Positions 9,256 through 17,357 of a stretch of 64,000 bases of DNA are shown piece after piece. A program made the translations under genes and the position numbers. Every line of letters starts with the position of its first letter. Within the stretch, counting starts at the first letter, position 1. The notes under the pieces are model-generated. The model was not told where the DNA came from. It saw nothing but the letters and a program-made list of their open reading frames with translations, and searched no databases. This DNA comes from Candidatus Bathyarchaeota archaeon (GTDB lineage: Archaea; Thermoproteota; Bathyarchaeia; 40CM-2-53-6): the NCBI GenBank assembly GCA_005888745.1, contig VBBS01000034.1:1-64000 (forward strand), written 5' to 3'.

Positions 9256-9500
9256 TTATCGCGATGAATAGTTTGCTAGCGATAAAAGTCCGTGAAACAG
9301 CGCTACGAGTCTATCCAGAGGTGATAAAGCTACTCGAAATCTTTCGACGCATGATCAATGACTCTATCAAGATCGGGCTTGAGACTAATACATCATCGCT
9401 AAACCCCGGCTCGCCCATTTCACATACTCTAAACCGAGACTTGACGGAACCATAAGCACTATCGAAAATTCGAAAAGCTCGGTTCTGCCCAGGTCTTCAT
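9256..9500 (+). pseudogene. relic of a TnpB-like (IS1341-type) transposon gene, N-terminal part
   Basis: From ATG 9264 the frame reads KVRETALRVYP...LLEIFRRMINDSIKIGLET, which resembles the N-terminus of archaeal TnpB proteins (a short beta strand, then a helix with IxxGLET). After the stop at 9455 a +1 frame continues with ISTIENSKSSV, similar to the next TnpB helix. So this looks like a frameshifted, truncated remnant. A 7-bp inverted repeat TTATCGC/GCGATAA (9256-9262, 9279-9285) is at its left edge. Recognition is from memory of the family, so confidence is modest. Confidence 0.4.
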
Positions 9501-9718
9501 CGGAGAAAGAAACGTCTTCGAATGAACTTGAGGAATCCAATCGCCAGTATCACGATCCCAACGACAACGGAGGATGTCCCGACCAACTGGAGCAATGTTC
9601 CCTCATTCCCGTACAGGGATGATAAGTAAGACGAGGCGATGATGGAATCAGTTACCTGAAGCCCGTATCCTATCACAAGGACGAGGAATCCACTGATCAT
9701 CACGTTCTGATCACGCAA
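9497..9718 (-). CDS. small two-helix membrane protein
   Basis: A 73-residue protein with hydrophobic helices at about 6-30 and 42-63 and a very basic end (KFIRRRFFLR), consistent with a small inner-membrane protein with its C-terminus inside. It lies 45 nt downstream of the NiCoT gene on the same strand. No family recognised. Confidence 0.5.
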   Translation of the reverse strand: MRDQNVMISGFLVLVIGYGLQVTDSIIASSYLSSLYGNEGTLLQLVGTSSVVVGIVILAIGFLKFIRRRFFLR

Positions 9719-9763
9719 TCGTATTCACGAACGGTTACACGCCGATTGTCCTAGGCTAGACCG

Positions 9764-10831
9764 TCAATTGTACAGCTCGTCATACCGCTTGTATTTCCAG
9801 TAGGCCATGGAAGCAAGCCATGATACCACGAATATGCCGATTATTCCGAACCCCATCGTCGCGAAATCGAGGGTCCCAAGCCACATCCAGAATGGACCAC
9901 TCAGCTTCAGCTCGTCAGAGAGGACCTGCAGAAGTTCGACTCCGCCGATCGCAAAAGCAACCGCGACGGATATGATAGTCACAGTAAGGTTGTAGTATAT
10001 TTTTCGAATGGGCCTCAGAAACGCCCAGCCATACGCAGTAAGCATTGTAATCCCATCAGTCATATCGACCAGGACCATTCCACAAGTGAACATGAAAGGG
10101 AGCACAAGGATCATCCAAAGAGGAACTGCGGACGATACTCCGACTCCAACGGTGATAGCTATTAAGGCAATCTCGCTGGCAGTGTCGAAGCCCAGTCCGA
10201 ACAAGACACCGATAGGGTAGATCTGCCAAGGCTCACGGACGATCTTGAAGAGTCCTTTGAAGTAGCGGTTTAGAAATCCCCGGTTTTCCAAGAGACTATC
10301 CAGCTCCGACTCGTCAACCTTTCCCTGTTTGAGGGCCGTGAACACCCGATAAATTCCTACGACAATGATGACGTTGATGAGTCCAATTAGAAACAGGAAG
10401 ATTCCTGAGACAGTTGTTCCGATTATCGCACCACTGCTTCGAAGTGCTGGAATCTGATCTCTTACCGCGTTGGTGGCGAGAATGAGGGAGACGATAAGGC
10501 CGACGACTACAGTCGAGTGGCCTAGGGAGAACCACATGCCAACGGTAAGGGGGCGCTTGCCTTCCTGGAGGAGTTTCCTCGTAGTGTTGTCAATCGCGAC
10601 AATGTGGTCGGCGTCGACTCCATGACGCAGTCCGAAGGTAAAGGCGAGGACTCCTAGTCCCGCGAGCAGGGCTGACAATTGTCCTATGATAATTGAAGCC
10701 GCGAGGCCAGCGAGGGTGGAGATGCCGAGGGCCGAGTATATGATTAGGATTCTGAGTTTCTCTCCTGTTGAGAGCCCGAGCTTTGAACGATCTGATTGGA
10801 GTTCAGTCAATTCAGAAGACGCCCTCTCCAA
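9764..10831 (-). CDS. nickel/cobalt permease of the NiCoT (HoxN/NixA) family
   Basis: A 355-residue, roughly eight-helix protein. The signature RHGVDADHIVAIDN in the second helix is the HX4DH metal-selectivity motif of NiCoT transporters, and GLGFDTASEIALI and LVLPFMFTCGMVLVDMTDG match two further family motifs. It imports Ni(II) and/or Co(II) across the cytoplasmic membrane. It is divergent from nikR, which likely controls it. Cobalt would serve the B12-dependent mutases in this window. Confidence 0.93.
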   Translation of the reverse strand: MERASSELTELQSDRSKLGLSTGEKLRILIIYSALGISTLAGLAASIIIGQLSALLAGLGVLAFTFGLRHGVDADHIVAIDNTTRKLLQEGKRPLTVGMWFSLGHSTVVVGLIVSLILATNAVRDQIPALRSSGAIIGTTVSGIFLFLIGLINVIIVVGIYRVFTALKQGKVDESELDSLLENRGFLNRYFKGLFKIVREPWQIYPIGVLFGLGFDTASEIALIAITVGVGVSSAVPLWMILVLPFMFTCGMVLVDMTDGITMLTAYGWAFLRPIRKIYYNLTVTIISVAVAFAIGGVELLQVLSDELKLSGPFWMWLGTLDFATMGFGIIGIFVVSWLASMAYWKYKRYDELYN

Positions 10832-10968
10832 GAGCCTTTATTGCTCACGGCACATATCGACAGGTTGTCTCGATCTGGCCCGTCTATGTGGTAATATAAA
10901 GTCTTAAGTTGGTAATACTTTTAGCTGACTCGGCCACTCTTGAGTAATACTGTGAGGCGAGTTATGAA
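10832..10968. promoter_or_regulatory. divergent NiCoT/nikR control region
   Basis: The 137-bp region holds TAATATAAAG (10893-10902), usable as a TATA element in both directions, and three direct repeats of GTAATA(C/T) at 10891, 10912 and 10944, with GGTATTGAG at the nikR start. These repeats are candidate NikR sites; they are not the classical GTATGA-N16-TCATAC palindrome. Confidence 0.5.
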
Positions 10969-11394
10969 TTGGTATTGAGTGATGAAGGGGCTACCAGAAT
11001 AAGCATGTCTCTGCCCCCTGAGCTTCTCGACGCCTTCGATAAAGCCTCCGACCAGAGCGGCTATAGAGACAGGTCCAAGGCTCTGCAGGCGGCCATGAGA
11101 TCTTTCATCTCAGATTTTGAGACAGGCGTTAGAGGAGGCCATGTTGTCGGGTCCATCGTCATGGTCTACAACCATGAGACTCACGGCGCCGATGAGGGTA
11201 TCACAGAAACATCTCACCACCATAGACAATCCATCCTCTCATCACTGCACGCCCACATCGACGCCGCACACTGCCTTTGCGCTCTGCTAGTCCGCGGCAA
11301 GGCCCAAGATATCACGATATTAGAGGGAGAACTGAAGCGACAGAAGGGAATCATGCAAGTCAGATCCTCTTATCTCAAGACAGAATCGGTTTAA
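10969..11394 (+). CDS. nikR: nickel-responsive regulator NikR
   Basis: A 141-residue NikR. Residues about 8-50 form the ribbon-helix-helix DNA-binding domain (RISMSLPPELLDAFD, YRDRSKALQAAMRSF); the C-terminal ACT-like metal domain carries histidines in HHHRQSILSSLHAH and the Cys in AAHCLCALLVRG, the expected nickel ligands. It starts with TTG 10969 (an in-frame TTG two codons on is an alternative). It is divergent from the NiCoT permease and should repress it when nickel is plentiful. Confidence 0.93.
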   Translation: MVLSDEGATRISMSLPPELLDAFDKASDQSGYRDRSKALQAAMRSFISDFETGVRGGHVVGSIVMVYNHETHGADEGITETSHHHRQSILSSLHAHIDAAHCLCALLVRGKAQDITILEGELKRQKGIMQVRSSYLKTESV

Positions 11395-11483
11395 GAAACA
11401 AGTCCTGAACTCCCAACGGAGAAACAGCTTAGGAAAAATACAGGAAAGGGACCATCAATCTCCAATACGGCGATGGCTGGAGT

Positions 11484-11654
11484 GAGAAAATATTCGTTAC
11501 GGAGTTTGTCTCATTGGACGGGGTAATGGAAGATCCCGGTAGCGCTGAGAAGTTCGTCGGTTCTGTCAAGCCTTCGATTGGAGGACCTGGCTTGCTCTCA
11601 TCGACTCTGAGGATTACCGTAGGCGTCGGGTTCCCCTTCACTGCTTACACCTGA
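11484..11654 (+). pseudogene. relic of a RibD_C/dihydrofolate-reductase-like gene
   Basis: The frame reads KIFVTEFVSLDGVMEDPGS, which is the characteristic N-terminus of RibD C-terminal-domain proteins, but no suitable start codon lies directly before it and the similarity stops after about 25 residues. The rest of the frame runs through the 24-bp repeat to a TGA at 11652. I read it as a truncated gene joined to the repeat element. Confidence 0.5.
11611..11634. repeat. 24-bp repeat, copy 2
   Basis: Identical to 6781-6804 over 24 bases. Here it directly follows the RibD_C-like fragment, as if it marks the break point. Confidence 0.6.
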
Positions 11655-11925
11655 GAGCCCTTGCGTCTCAGAGACGAGTAGTCTCTTTTCGGCAGGGAAC
11701 GGTCGAACTTCAACCACTCACGCCCGTAGCGTGGTAGCTATCGCCTAACGACAACCGAAGAGTTGGCAGTGTTCGTCATCCAAAGAACTCAAGGGACTGT
11801 CGAGCCGACTCATCGATATCGGATTCAAGAACGTTTTGAAGCTCGACCTTTAGCAGAGCACGTCTGTTTTACCGGATCGTGAAAGACTCTTTAGACGAGC
11901 ACGCAATACCATTCGTGAGCCTGAC
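11655..11925. terminator. non-coding stretch with a hairpin terminator candidate
   Basis: No gene is evident. At 11670-11686 AGAGAC and GTCTCT form a 6-bp hairpin with a 5-nt loop followed by TTTT, a possible terminator for nikR or the relic. The remainder up to the next gene shows no clear feature. Confidence 0.35.
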
Positions 11926-12990
11926 TTGGAACAGCTTCAGAAGGAAAGCCTTGTTTCCCCGACCGTCTTGAGATGGCTGCTGGAAGAGAACGAACCCTCG
12001 AGTCAATACTTCACACTCACCGAGCTAATGGGACACGACAAACAGGAAGCTTCAGTCCGAAAGGCAAGAGAGAGAATTGGGCGAGAAGGATGGGCCGCGA
12101 AGATTTTCGCGAAACAAAAAGAGAGCACATACTGGGAGAACAAGGAGTCTTGTTACATTCCAAAGTTCAGCTCTACAGGATGGCAGCTAGCGGTCCTCGC
12201 GGACATTGGAGTAACATCAGCTGATCCAAGATTTGCAAGCGCGGTAGAACACTTTTTCGAGCTTCACAACGTCGAGACCGGCGGATTCTCTATGCGTCCC
12301 CAGAATCAGAAACCGTTCGAGCCACATGTTTGCAACACCGGCAACATGGTTAGAGCTCTCGCAAAGGCGGGATATGCAAAAGATGACAGAATTCAAAAGG
12401 CTATGAATTGGCTGCTCTCGAAGCAACTATCCGACTCCGCCTGGAACTGCTCTCCATCTGGGAAACACGGGTCCTTCCTAGCAACCGTTGAGCCCATGTG
12501 GGCCCTATCTGAGATGATCTCGCAAGAGCCGAGAGCGGAATGGAAAGAAGCCGCGGCTAAGTCTTCCGAGTTTGTTCTCAAACACAAGATCTACAAATCT
12601 GACAGAGATGATTCGGTAGTCCTATTCGACTTTCTAAAGATACACTATCCCACACACTATTGTTACGATTTCCTGCACGGGTTACGTGTCCTATCAGAGC
12701 TAGGGGTCCGAAGAGACGAGAAAATGGATGACGCGCTCAGAATGCTGCGCGCCAAGGAACTTGTAGATGGACGATGGCCGCTGGAAGCGGTCTACCGAGG
12801 CTGGCGTCACTCCCACCCAATGCATGGGACGGAAACTGTGTCAAGACCTGAAGAGCGAGAACTTGTGACAGAGGGATGGGGGAAGGATCGGACCTTGCAA
12901 CTGGAAGAGGCAGGCAAGCCCAGCAAATGGGTGACGCTCCAGGCGTTGCTTGTCATGAAACGATTGGGACTGCTTGAACCGTCATCTTAG
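11926..12990 (+). CDS. prenyltransferase/squalene-cyclase-like alpha-barrel protein
   Basis: A 354-residue, mostly helical protein. Several segments look like the repeated helix pairs of terpenoid-cyclase/protein-prenyltransferase toroids: TGWQLAVLADIG, NTGNMVRALAKAG, ETGGFSMRP, LVDGRWPLEAVYRGW, KWVTLQALLVMKRLG. The catalytic DXDD of squalene-hopene cyclases is not seen, so it may be a non-enzymatic or differently acting toroid. Two conserved-looking cysteines occur (HVCNTGN, AWNCSPSG). Starts at TTG 11926. Stands alone between a relic region and an SDR gene. Confidence 0.65.
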   Translation: MEQLQKESLVSPTVLRWLLEENEPSSQYFTLTELMGHDKQEASVRKARERIGREGWAAKIFAKQKESTYWENKESCYIPKFSSTGWQLAVLADIGVTSADPRFASAVEHFFELHNVETGGFSMRPQNQKPFEPHVCNTGNMVRALAKAGYAKDDRIQKAMNWLLSKQLSDSAWNCSPSGKHGSFLATVEPMWALSEMISQEPRAEWKEAAAKSSEFVLKHKIYKSDRDDSVVLFDFLKIHYPTHYCYDFLHGLRVLSELGVRRDEKMDDALRMLRAKELVDGRWPLEAVYRGWRHSHPMHGTETVSRPEERELVTEGWGKDRTLQLEEAGKPSKWVTLQALLVMKRLGLLEPSS

Positions 12991-12994
12991 GGGA

Positions 12995-13789
12995 TTAGAA
13001 GACGGATCTAACCAGTCCTCCATCGATCGCGAGCATTGTTCCGTTGATGTAACTGGCTCTATCGCTGGCGAGAAATGCTACGAGATAGCCAACTTCCTCC
13101 GACGAGCCATATCTTCCCGCGGGCACATCTTGGAGCATTTGTTTCATCGCCTCGTCCACGCTTTTCCCCGATCTTGAGGAAATGTCTTTGGCGACTTGTC
13201 TCTGTCTATCGGTGAGTATGTGTCCCTGCATGATTCCGTTCGAGGTTATTCCTTTCGAGCCATACTCTAGCGCAAGAGACTTTGACAATCCGGCAAGGCT
13301 CAACCTTACCGTGTTGGACAAGACAAGATTCGGAACCGGCTGCCGCAGCGTGGAAGAAGTGATGTAGATCAGCCTCCCCCACTTCTTCTGAACCATCCCT
13401 GGAACAATCCGTTTTGTGAGCCAGACGGCGCTCATAAGCAGCAGTTTCACTCCTTGTTCCCAGTCAGCATCGTTGAGATCGGCGAACGTCCCTGGTTTCG
13501 GCGGGCCGGTATTGTACGCGAGAATATCTATAGTCCCAAATTTGCGCGTTGTCTGTTCAACGAGAAGATCAACGTCTGTTTTGACAGCAAGATCTGCCCT
13601 GACAGAGAACACGTTTTTGTTTCCTGTTTCCTTTACTATCGCGTCCCTGGCCGTTGAGATTGAGTCTTGATCCCTTGAAGAGATCACTAGCTTGCAGCTT
13701 TCTGCGGCGAGAACTTTGGCCACGCCGAGCCCTATTCCCTTGCTCGAGGCCGGGACTAGCGCTACTTTGTCTTTGAGTCCGAGTTCCAA
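12995..13789 (-). CDS. SDR-family protein lacking the catalytic tyrosine
   Basis: A 264-residue short-chain dehydrogenase/reductase, FabG-like in length. The cofactor loop is ASSKGIGLGVA in place of TGxxxGIG; NTGPP replaces NNAG; Ser is kept in IYITSSTLRQP; but where YxxxK is expected the sequence is NLVLSNTVRLSLAG with no Tyr. This variant type is common in archaea and some bacteria and may have an altered or lost redox activity. Begins at TTG 13789. Convergent with the cyclase-like gene, 4 nt apart. Confidence 0.85.
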   Translation of the reverse strand: MELGLKDKVALVPASSKGIGLGVAKVLAAESCKLVISSRDQDSISTARDAIVKETGNKNVFSVRADLAVKTDVDLLVEQTTRKFGTIDILAYNTGPPKPGTFADLNDADWEQGVKLLLMSAVWLTKRIVPGMVQKKWGRLIYITSSTLRQPVPNLVLSNTVRLSLAGLSKSLALEYGSKGITSNGIMQGHILTDRQRQVAKDISSRSGKSVDEAMKQMLQDVPAGRYGSSEEVGYLVAFLASDRASYINGTMLAIDGGLVRSVF

Positions 13790-13847
13790 GATGGTCTCTG
13801 TCTACTTATCTAAGGAGATTAAAGTTGGTGCGAGTTGAAAGGCGGTA

Positions 13848-14603
13848 ATGGAGCCTAGGGCCTACCTGGAACGAGTTGGCTATCGTGGGCCCACTCGGCC
13901 AAACGTGAATGTTTTGCGCAGACTACACAGGAGACACCTGCTCTCGATCCCCTTTGAGAATCTCGATATTCACCTCGGCCGGCCAATAGTCCTGAGCGAG
14001 AAAGCGTTCTATGATAAGATCATCAAGAATCATCGCGGAGGATTCTGCTACGAACTGAACGGTTTGTTCGCTAGTTTGCTAGACAAACTAGGTTTCAAAG
14101 TATTGATGCTTTCAGCGCGAGTCGCGAGAAAGAATGGAGAGTTCAGTCCAGACTTCGATCATATGACTCTGCTTGTGCGGCTCAAGCATCCGTGGATCGT
14201 CGACGTGGGATTCGGCGACTCTTTCACAGAACCAAAACGACTCGAAATATCAGGCCCACAAGTCGACCATGGGAGAGAATACCGTTTTACGCGAAACAGG
14301 GGCTTGACCCTCATGTCTCGGAGGCTGAAAAGAAATGGTGTCTGGGTGCCCCAATACCTGTTTAGCCTGCGGCCTCGAAAGCTGGAGGATTTCATTCCGA
14401 GATGCCGTTGGCAACAAACCTCTCCGAAGTCTCACTTTAGAAAAGGCCGCCTTTGTACTCGCCTCACTTCCAACGGGAGACTAACGCTTACTGATACGAA
14501 GCTCATTGTGACCCGAGGCAGTAAGAAGGTTGAGCGACCGGTCAAGAACCCTGAAGAGTTCGCCGTGCTGCTACGACGCCATTTTGGCATCGACCTAAAC
14601 TGA
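13848..14603 (+). CDS. nat: arylamine N-acetyltransferase
   Basis: A 251-residue NAT. The catalytic triad is visible: Cys in HRGGFCYELN, His in DFDHMTLLV, Asp in VDVGFGDSF. The N-terminal helices contain the usual SIPFENLDIHLG. The enzyme moves an acetyl group from acetyl-CoA to arylamines or hydrazines. Start ATG 13848 is well placed relative to the divergent SDR. Confidence 0.93.
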   Translation: MEPRAYLERVGYRGPTRPNVNVLRRLHRRHLLSIPFENLDIHLGRPIVLSEKAFYDKIIKNHRGGFCYELNGLFASLLDKLGFKVLMLSARVARKNGEFSPDFDHMTLLVRLKHPWIVDVGFGDSFTEPKRLEISGPQVDHGREYRFTRNRGLTLMSRRLKRNGVWVPQYLFSLRPRKLEDFIPRCRWQQTSPKSHFRKGRLCTRLTSNGRLTLTDTKLIVTRGSKKVERPVKNPEEFAVLLRRHFGIDLN

Positions 14604-14609
14604 TGTGAT

Positions 14610-16100
14610 TCAGTTCACTGCGAGGTACTTGTTCTCGAGATACCCGATGAGCCCTGATGGATCGTATCCTTTGCCAAAGACCCGGTTGAGCAGCTCCTTC
14701 GGCGAATATGTTGATCCTGGTTTGTGGATGTTTTCCGCTAGCCAGCTCTTTAGAGGTGCAATGCTCTTGTCTCCCTTGATCGGGAGCAATCCCTTCTTTG
14801 TCAAAGCGCTCCACAACATTCCGGCGATGATGTTTCCGAGAGAATAGCCGGGGAAGGTGGCGAACTGTCCCCAGCTCCAGTGAATATCCTGGAGGACTCC
14901 GTCCGCATCCTTCTCCGGTCTCATGCCGAGATAGTCCTCTATCATGTCATTCCAAACTGAGGGGAGCTCTGAGACTTTGATCTTTCCTTGTAGGAGTTTC
15001 TTCTCAAGCTCATACCTCATCGCGACATGGAAGTTGTATGTCAACTCGTCGGCTTCCACTCGGATAAGGCTCGGTTTTACCGAGTTGAAGTAAGAGTAGA
15101 GTTGCTTCTGATCGTATCGGCTAACAAAGCTCAGGTTAGCCTTCAGAAGGGGGTAGAGCAACGGGACGAACTCTTTGCTCCTTCCAACGATGTTCTCCCA
15201 GAATCTGGATTGCGATTCATGAACTCCCGCAGATACGCCCGAGGCTGTCGGTGTGAACTGTAGCTCGTGATCTACTTGGAGCTCGTAGAGGGCATGTCCG
15301 CACTCGTGCATTAGTCCGAACATTGATGACTTGAAATCCTTAGGCTCATACCTTGTCGTTATCCTCACATCATCGCTCCCGATCCTGATCGCGAAGGGAT
15401 GAGTAGAAACGTCCTGCCTGAATCTCTTCTCCGGCATGCCGAGCAGTTGAAGAATTTTTTGGTTTACCTGCTTAAGAGAATTGACATCGTAGTCAACGTC
15501 TTCCAGTGGATGTTTCTTTGGAAAAATTTCTTGGGAGAGAGTTTTGGAAAGGATCTTCTTGAGCTGGGGGATAAGTTCGGAGAAGATCTTGTCAAGGTCG
15601 ATGGTTGTGAGTCCTTCCTCGGACAGATCTAGGAGTGCATTGTACGGGTTTCCGGACGGGTCGAGATGGTGTGCTTCTTCCCGTTTCAGCCCAGTTATTT
15701 TCTCTAGATGGGGCCTGAAGATATTGAAGTCGGATTTCTTTCTCGCTTCTCTCCAAGGAATGTTCGCATCGATGGTGGCCCTTTGTAATTCTTCAACTAG
15801 TTTCGGCGGGACTTTCTGGTAGTAGTTAAGTTCCCTCTTTACGACGCGGACAACCCCTTTTTCGGCATCGTTGAGCGCCTTCAGCTTCTCAGCTTTCTCA
15901 ACAGACCCCGTCAAATCTATGGTCATTTTCTGGCGGAGCAATTCGATCTCTGATTGCGCTTGCCCTCTGGCAGTTGCCCCGGCCTCAGGCATATTGATCT
16001 CAAGATCCCATCCTAGGAGGGAGGAGGCATGGGTCATCGCCGCGACCGACTTGTATCTGGCAAGAAGATCTAGGACAACGGGATTATTGAACGGGCTCAT
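14610..16100 (-). CDS. M32 family metallocarboxypeptidase (Taq type)
   Basis: A 496-residue protein from ATG 16100; an open frame continues to 16268, but the extra residues do not look like the family. The zinc motif HECGH (in LMHECGHALYELQ) with the downstream glutamate motif HESQSRFWEN is diagnostic of M32, along with HPFAIRIGSDDVRITTRY. It removes C-terminal residues from peptides in the cytoplasm. Convergent with nat and divergent from the Rieske gene. Confidence 0.95.
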   Translation of the reverse strand: MSPFNNPVVLDLLARYKSVAAMTHASSLLGWDLEINMPEAGATARGQAQSEIELLRQKMTIDLTGSVEKAEKLKALNDAEKGVVRVVKRELNYYQKVPPKLVEELQRATIDANIPWREARKKSDFNIFRPHLEKITGLKREEAHHLDPSGNPYNALLDLSEEGLTTIDLDKIFSELIPQLKKILSKTLSQEIFPKKHPLEDVDYDVNSLKQVNQKILQLLGMPEKRFRQDVSTHPFAIRIGSDDVRITTRYEPKDFKSSMFGLMHECGHALYELQVDHELQFTPTASGVSAGVHESQSRFWENIVGRSKEFVPLLYPLLKANLSFVSRYDQKQLYSYFNSVKPSLIRVEADELTYNFHVAMRYELEKKLLQGKIKVSELPSVWNDMIEDYLGMRPEKDADGVLQDIHWSWGQFATFPGYSLGNIIAGMLWSALTKKGLLPIKGDKSIAPLKSWLAENIHKPGSTYSPKELLNRVFGKGYDPSGLIGYLENKYLAVN

Positions 16101-16270
16101 GGGAGAGACGGGCCTCTCGACGTCTAACTGCCTAAAAACATTGAAGCGCACTGCTGGGAATGGAGACCGATGAGACCTTTCTTCGGGGATATTGCCGATA
16201 GGAAACTGAACGCCTACGGGGAGGGGTCCTCTAGCAAGAGCTATTACTCGTCGGAAACTGATAGCCAACT

Positions 16271-16597
16271 ATGGCGAAGAGCGTGTCTGATTTCGTCCGT
16301 GTTGCGTCTATCAACGACATTCCTGAAGGAAAGATGAAGAAGGTTGTCGCCGGGAGTCAACAGGTTCTAGTTGTCAACGTGAAGGGCAAGTACTATGCTA
16401 TTGGAAATGTCTGCACCCACCTTGGCGGACCCTTGGACAAGGGGATTCTTGAAGGTCATGAGGTAGAATGTCCCCTGCACCGCTCCCATTTTGATGTCAC
16501 CACCGGCCAGGTGAAGAGAGGACCCGCTACAAGGCCAGAGCTGGTCTATGACGTCAAGATTGAAAGTGGTGCTATTCTAGTGCGACCGAAGCAGTAG
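16271..16597 (+). CDS. Rieske-type [2Fe-2S] ferredoxin
   Basis: A 108-residue small Rieske protein with both cluster motifs: CTHLGG (Cys, His) and CPLHRSHFD (Cys, His). No membrane segment, so it is a soluble electron carrier like those feeding dioxygenases or nitrite-reductase small subunits. No partner oxygenase lies next to it; the partner is unknown. Confidence 0.93.
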   Translation: MAKSVSDFVRVASINDIPEGKMKKVVAGSQQVLVVNVKGKYYAIGNVCTHLGGPLDKGILEGHEVECPLHRSHFDVTTGQVKRGPATRPELVYDVKIESGAILVRPKQ

Positions 16598-16625
16598 CTA
16601 ATGCAATCTCCTCAATTCGGTAGGG

Positions 16626-17297
16626 CTACGACTGTTTTGCACCGCAGCTGGTGCAGAAAACCGCAACACTAGGAAGCCTAGCACCGCACTTAAGACAGAA
16701 TTTTGACTCAACCTGAGCCTGCTCCTGGGACGGTGCTGGTTGCTGTGATACTGGAACGGACGAAAAGGTCTGCGGGGCAGGCTGACCCCAGCCCGGTGAT
16801 GGTGGCCGATCTTGGATGGAGAAGTACGCGACGACTTGGAAGATCAAGGCAACTAGGAGGATCAGGAAGCCTACGAATACAATCGTGAGGGCCGCTCCAA
16901 TTAGGTAAAGTAAACCTGTGGTTGCGAACGCGCTTACGTTTAGTCGCTGTGATATCTTCTCGTATGAACGTTTGAGAAATATGGCAGATATGATCGTGAA
17001 GATCCAGAACGCTCCAAGTATGCCAAAGAATAGTAGAAATCTGGGGAAGCCGAAACCAAACGTAAACAGTCCTGCAATGGATCCTGTAACGATAAACGCG
17101 ACAAAAACAACCGCTCCAATTATTGCTGTTATGGCGGCGAGAAGGGCGTCGTCGAAGATACTCTTGTCCTGAACAGTCTCGGATATTTCCTTTGTCGCCA
17201 GTAGAATTAGTATCCAGCCAACAAGGCTGAGGAAGGGGAAGAACACGAGAATCCCGCCAACTCCCCCAAGGGTCTTGGCCGGTGACAAGGAGCCCAT
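16626..17297 (-). CDS. DUF996-like membrane protein with C-terminal zinc ribbon
   Basis: A 223-residue protein with about four to five hydrophobic helices (starting GGVGGILVFFPFLSLVGW), then a Pro/Gln-rich linker and a zinc ribbon CLKCGARLP...CTSCGAKQS. DUF996-type proteins are archaeal/bacterial membrane proteins of unknown function. It belongs to the same architecture as the 48-51 kb cluster. Starts at ATG 17297. Confidence 0.75.
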   Translation of the reverse strand: MGSLSPAKTLGGVGGILVFFPFLSLVGWILILLATKEISETVQDKSIFDDALLAAITAIIGAVVFVAFIVTGSIAGLFTFGFGFPRFLLFFGILGAFWIFTIISAIFLKRSYEKISQRLNVSAFATTGLLYLIGAALTIVFVGFLILLVALIFQVVAYFSIQDRPPSPGWGQPAPQTFSSVPVSQQPAPSQEQAQVESKFCLKCGARLPSVAVFCTSCGAKQS

Positions 17298-17357
17298 GAC
17301 GAGGGCCTTTATTGTCCCGAATTTAAGGCTGGAGTTATCTTAGTCGTTACGGAAGGA

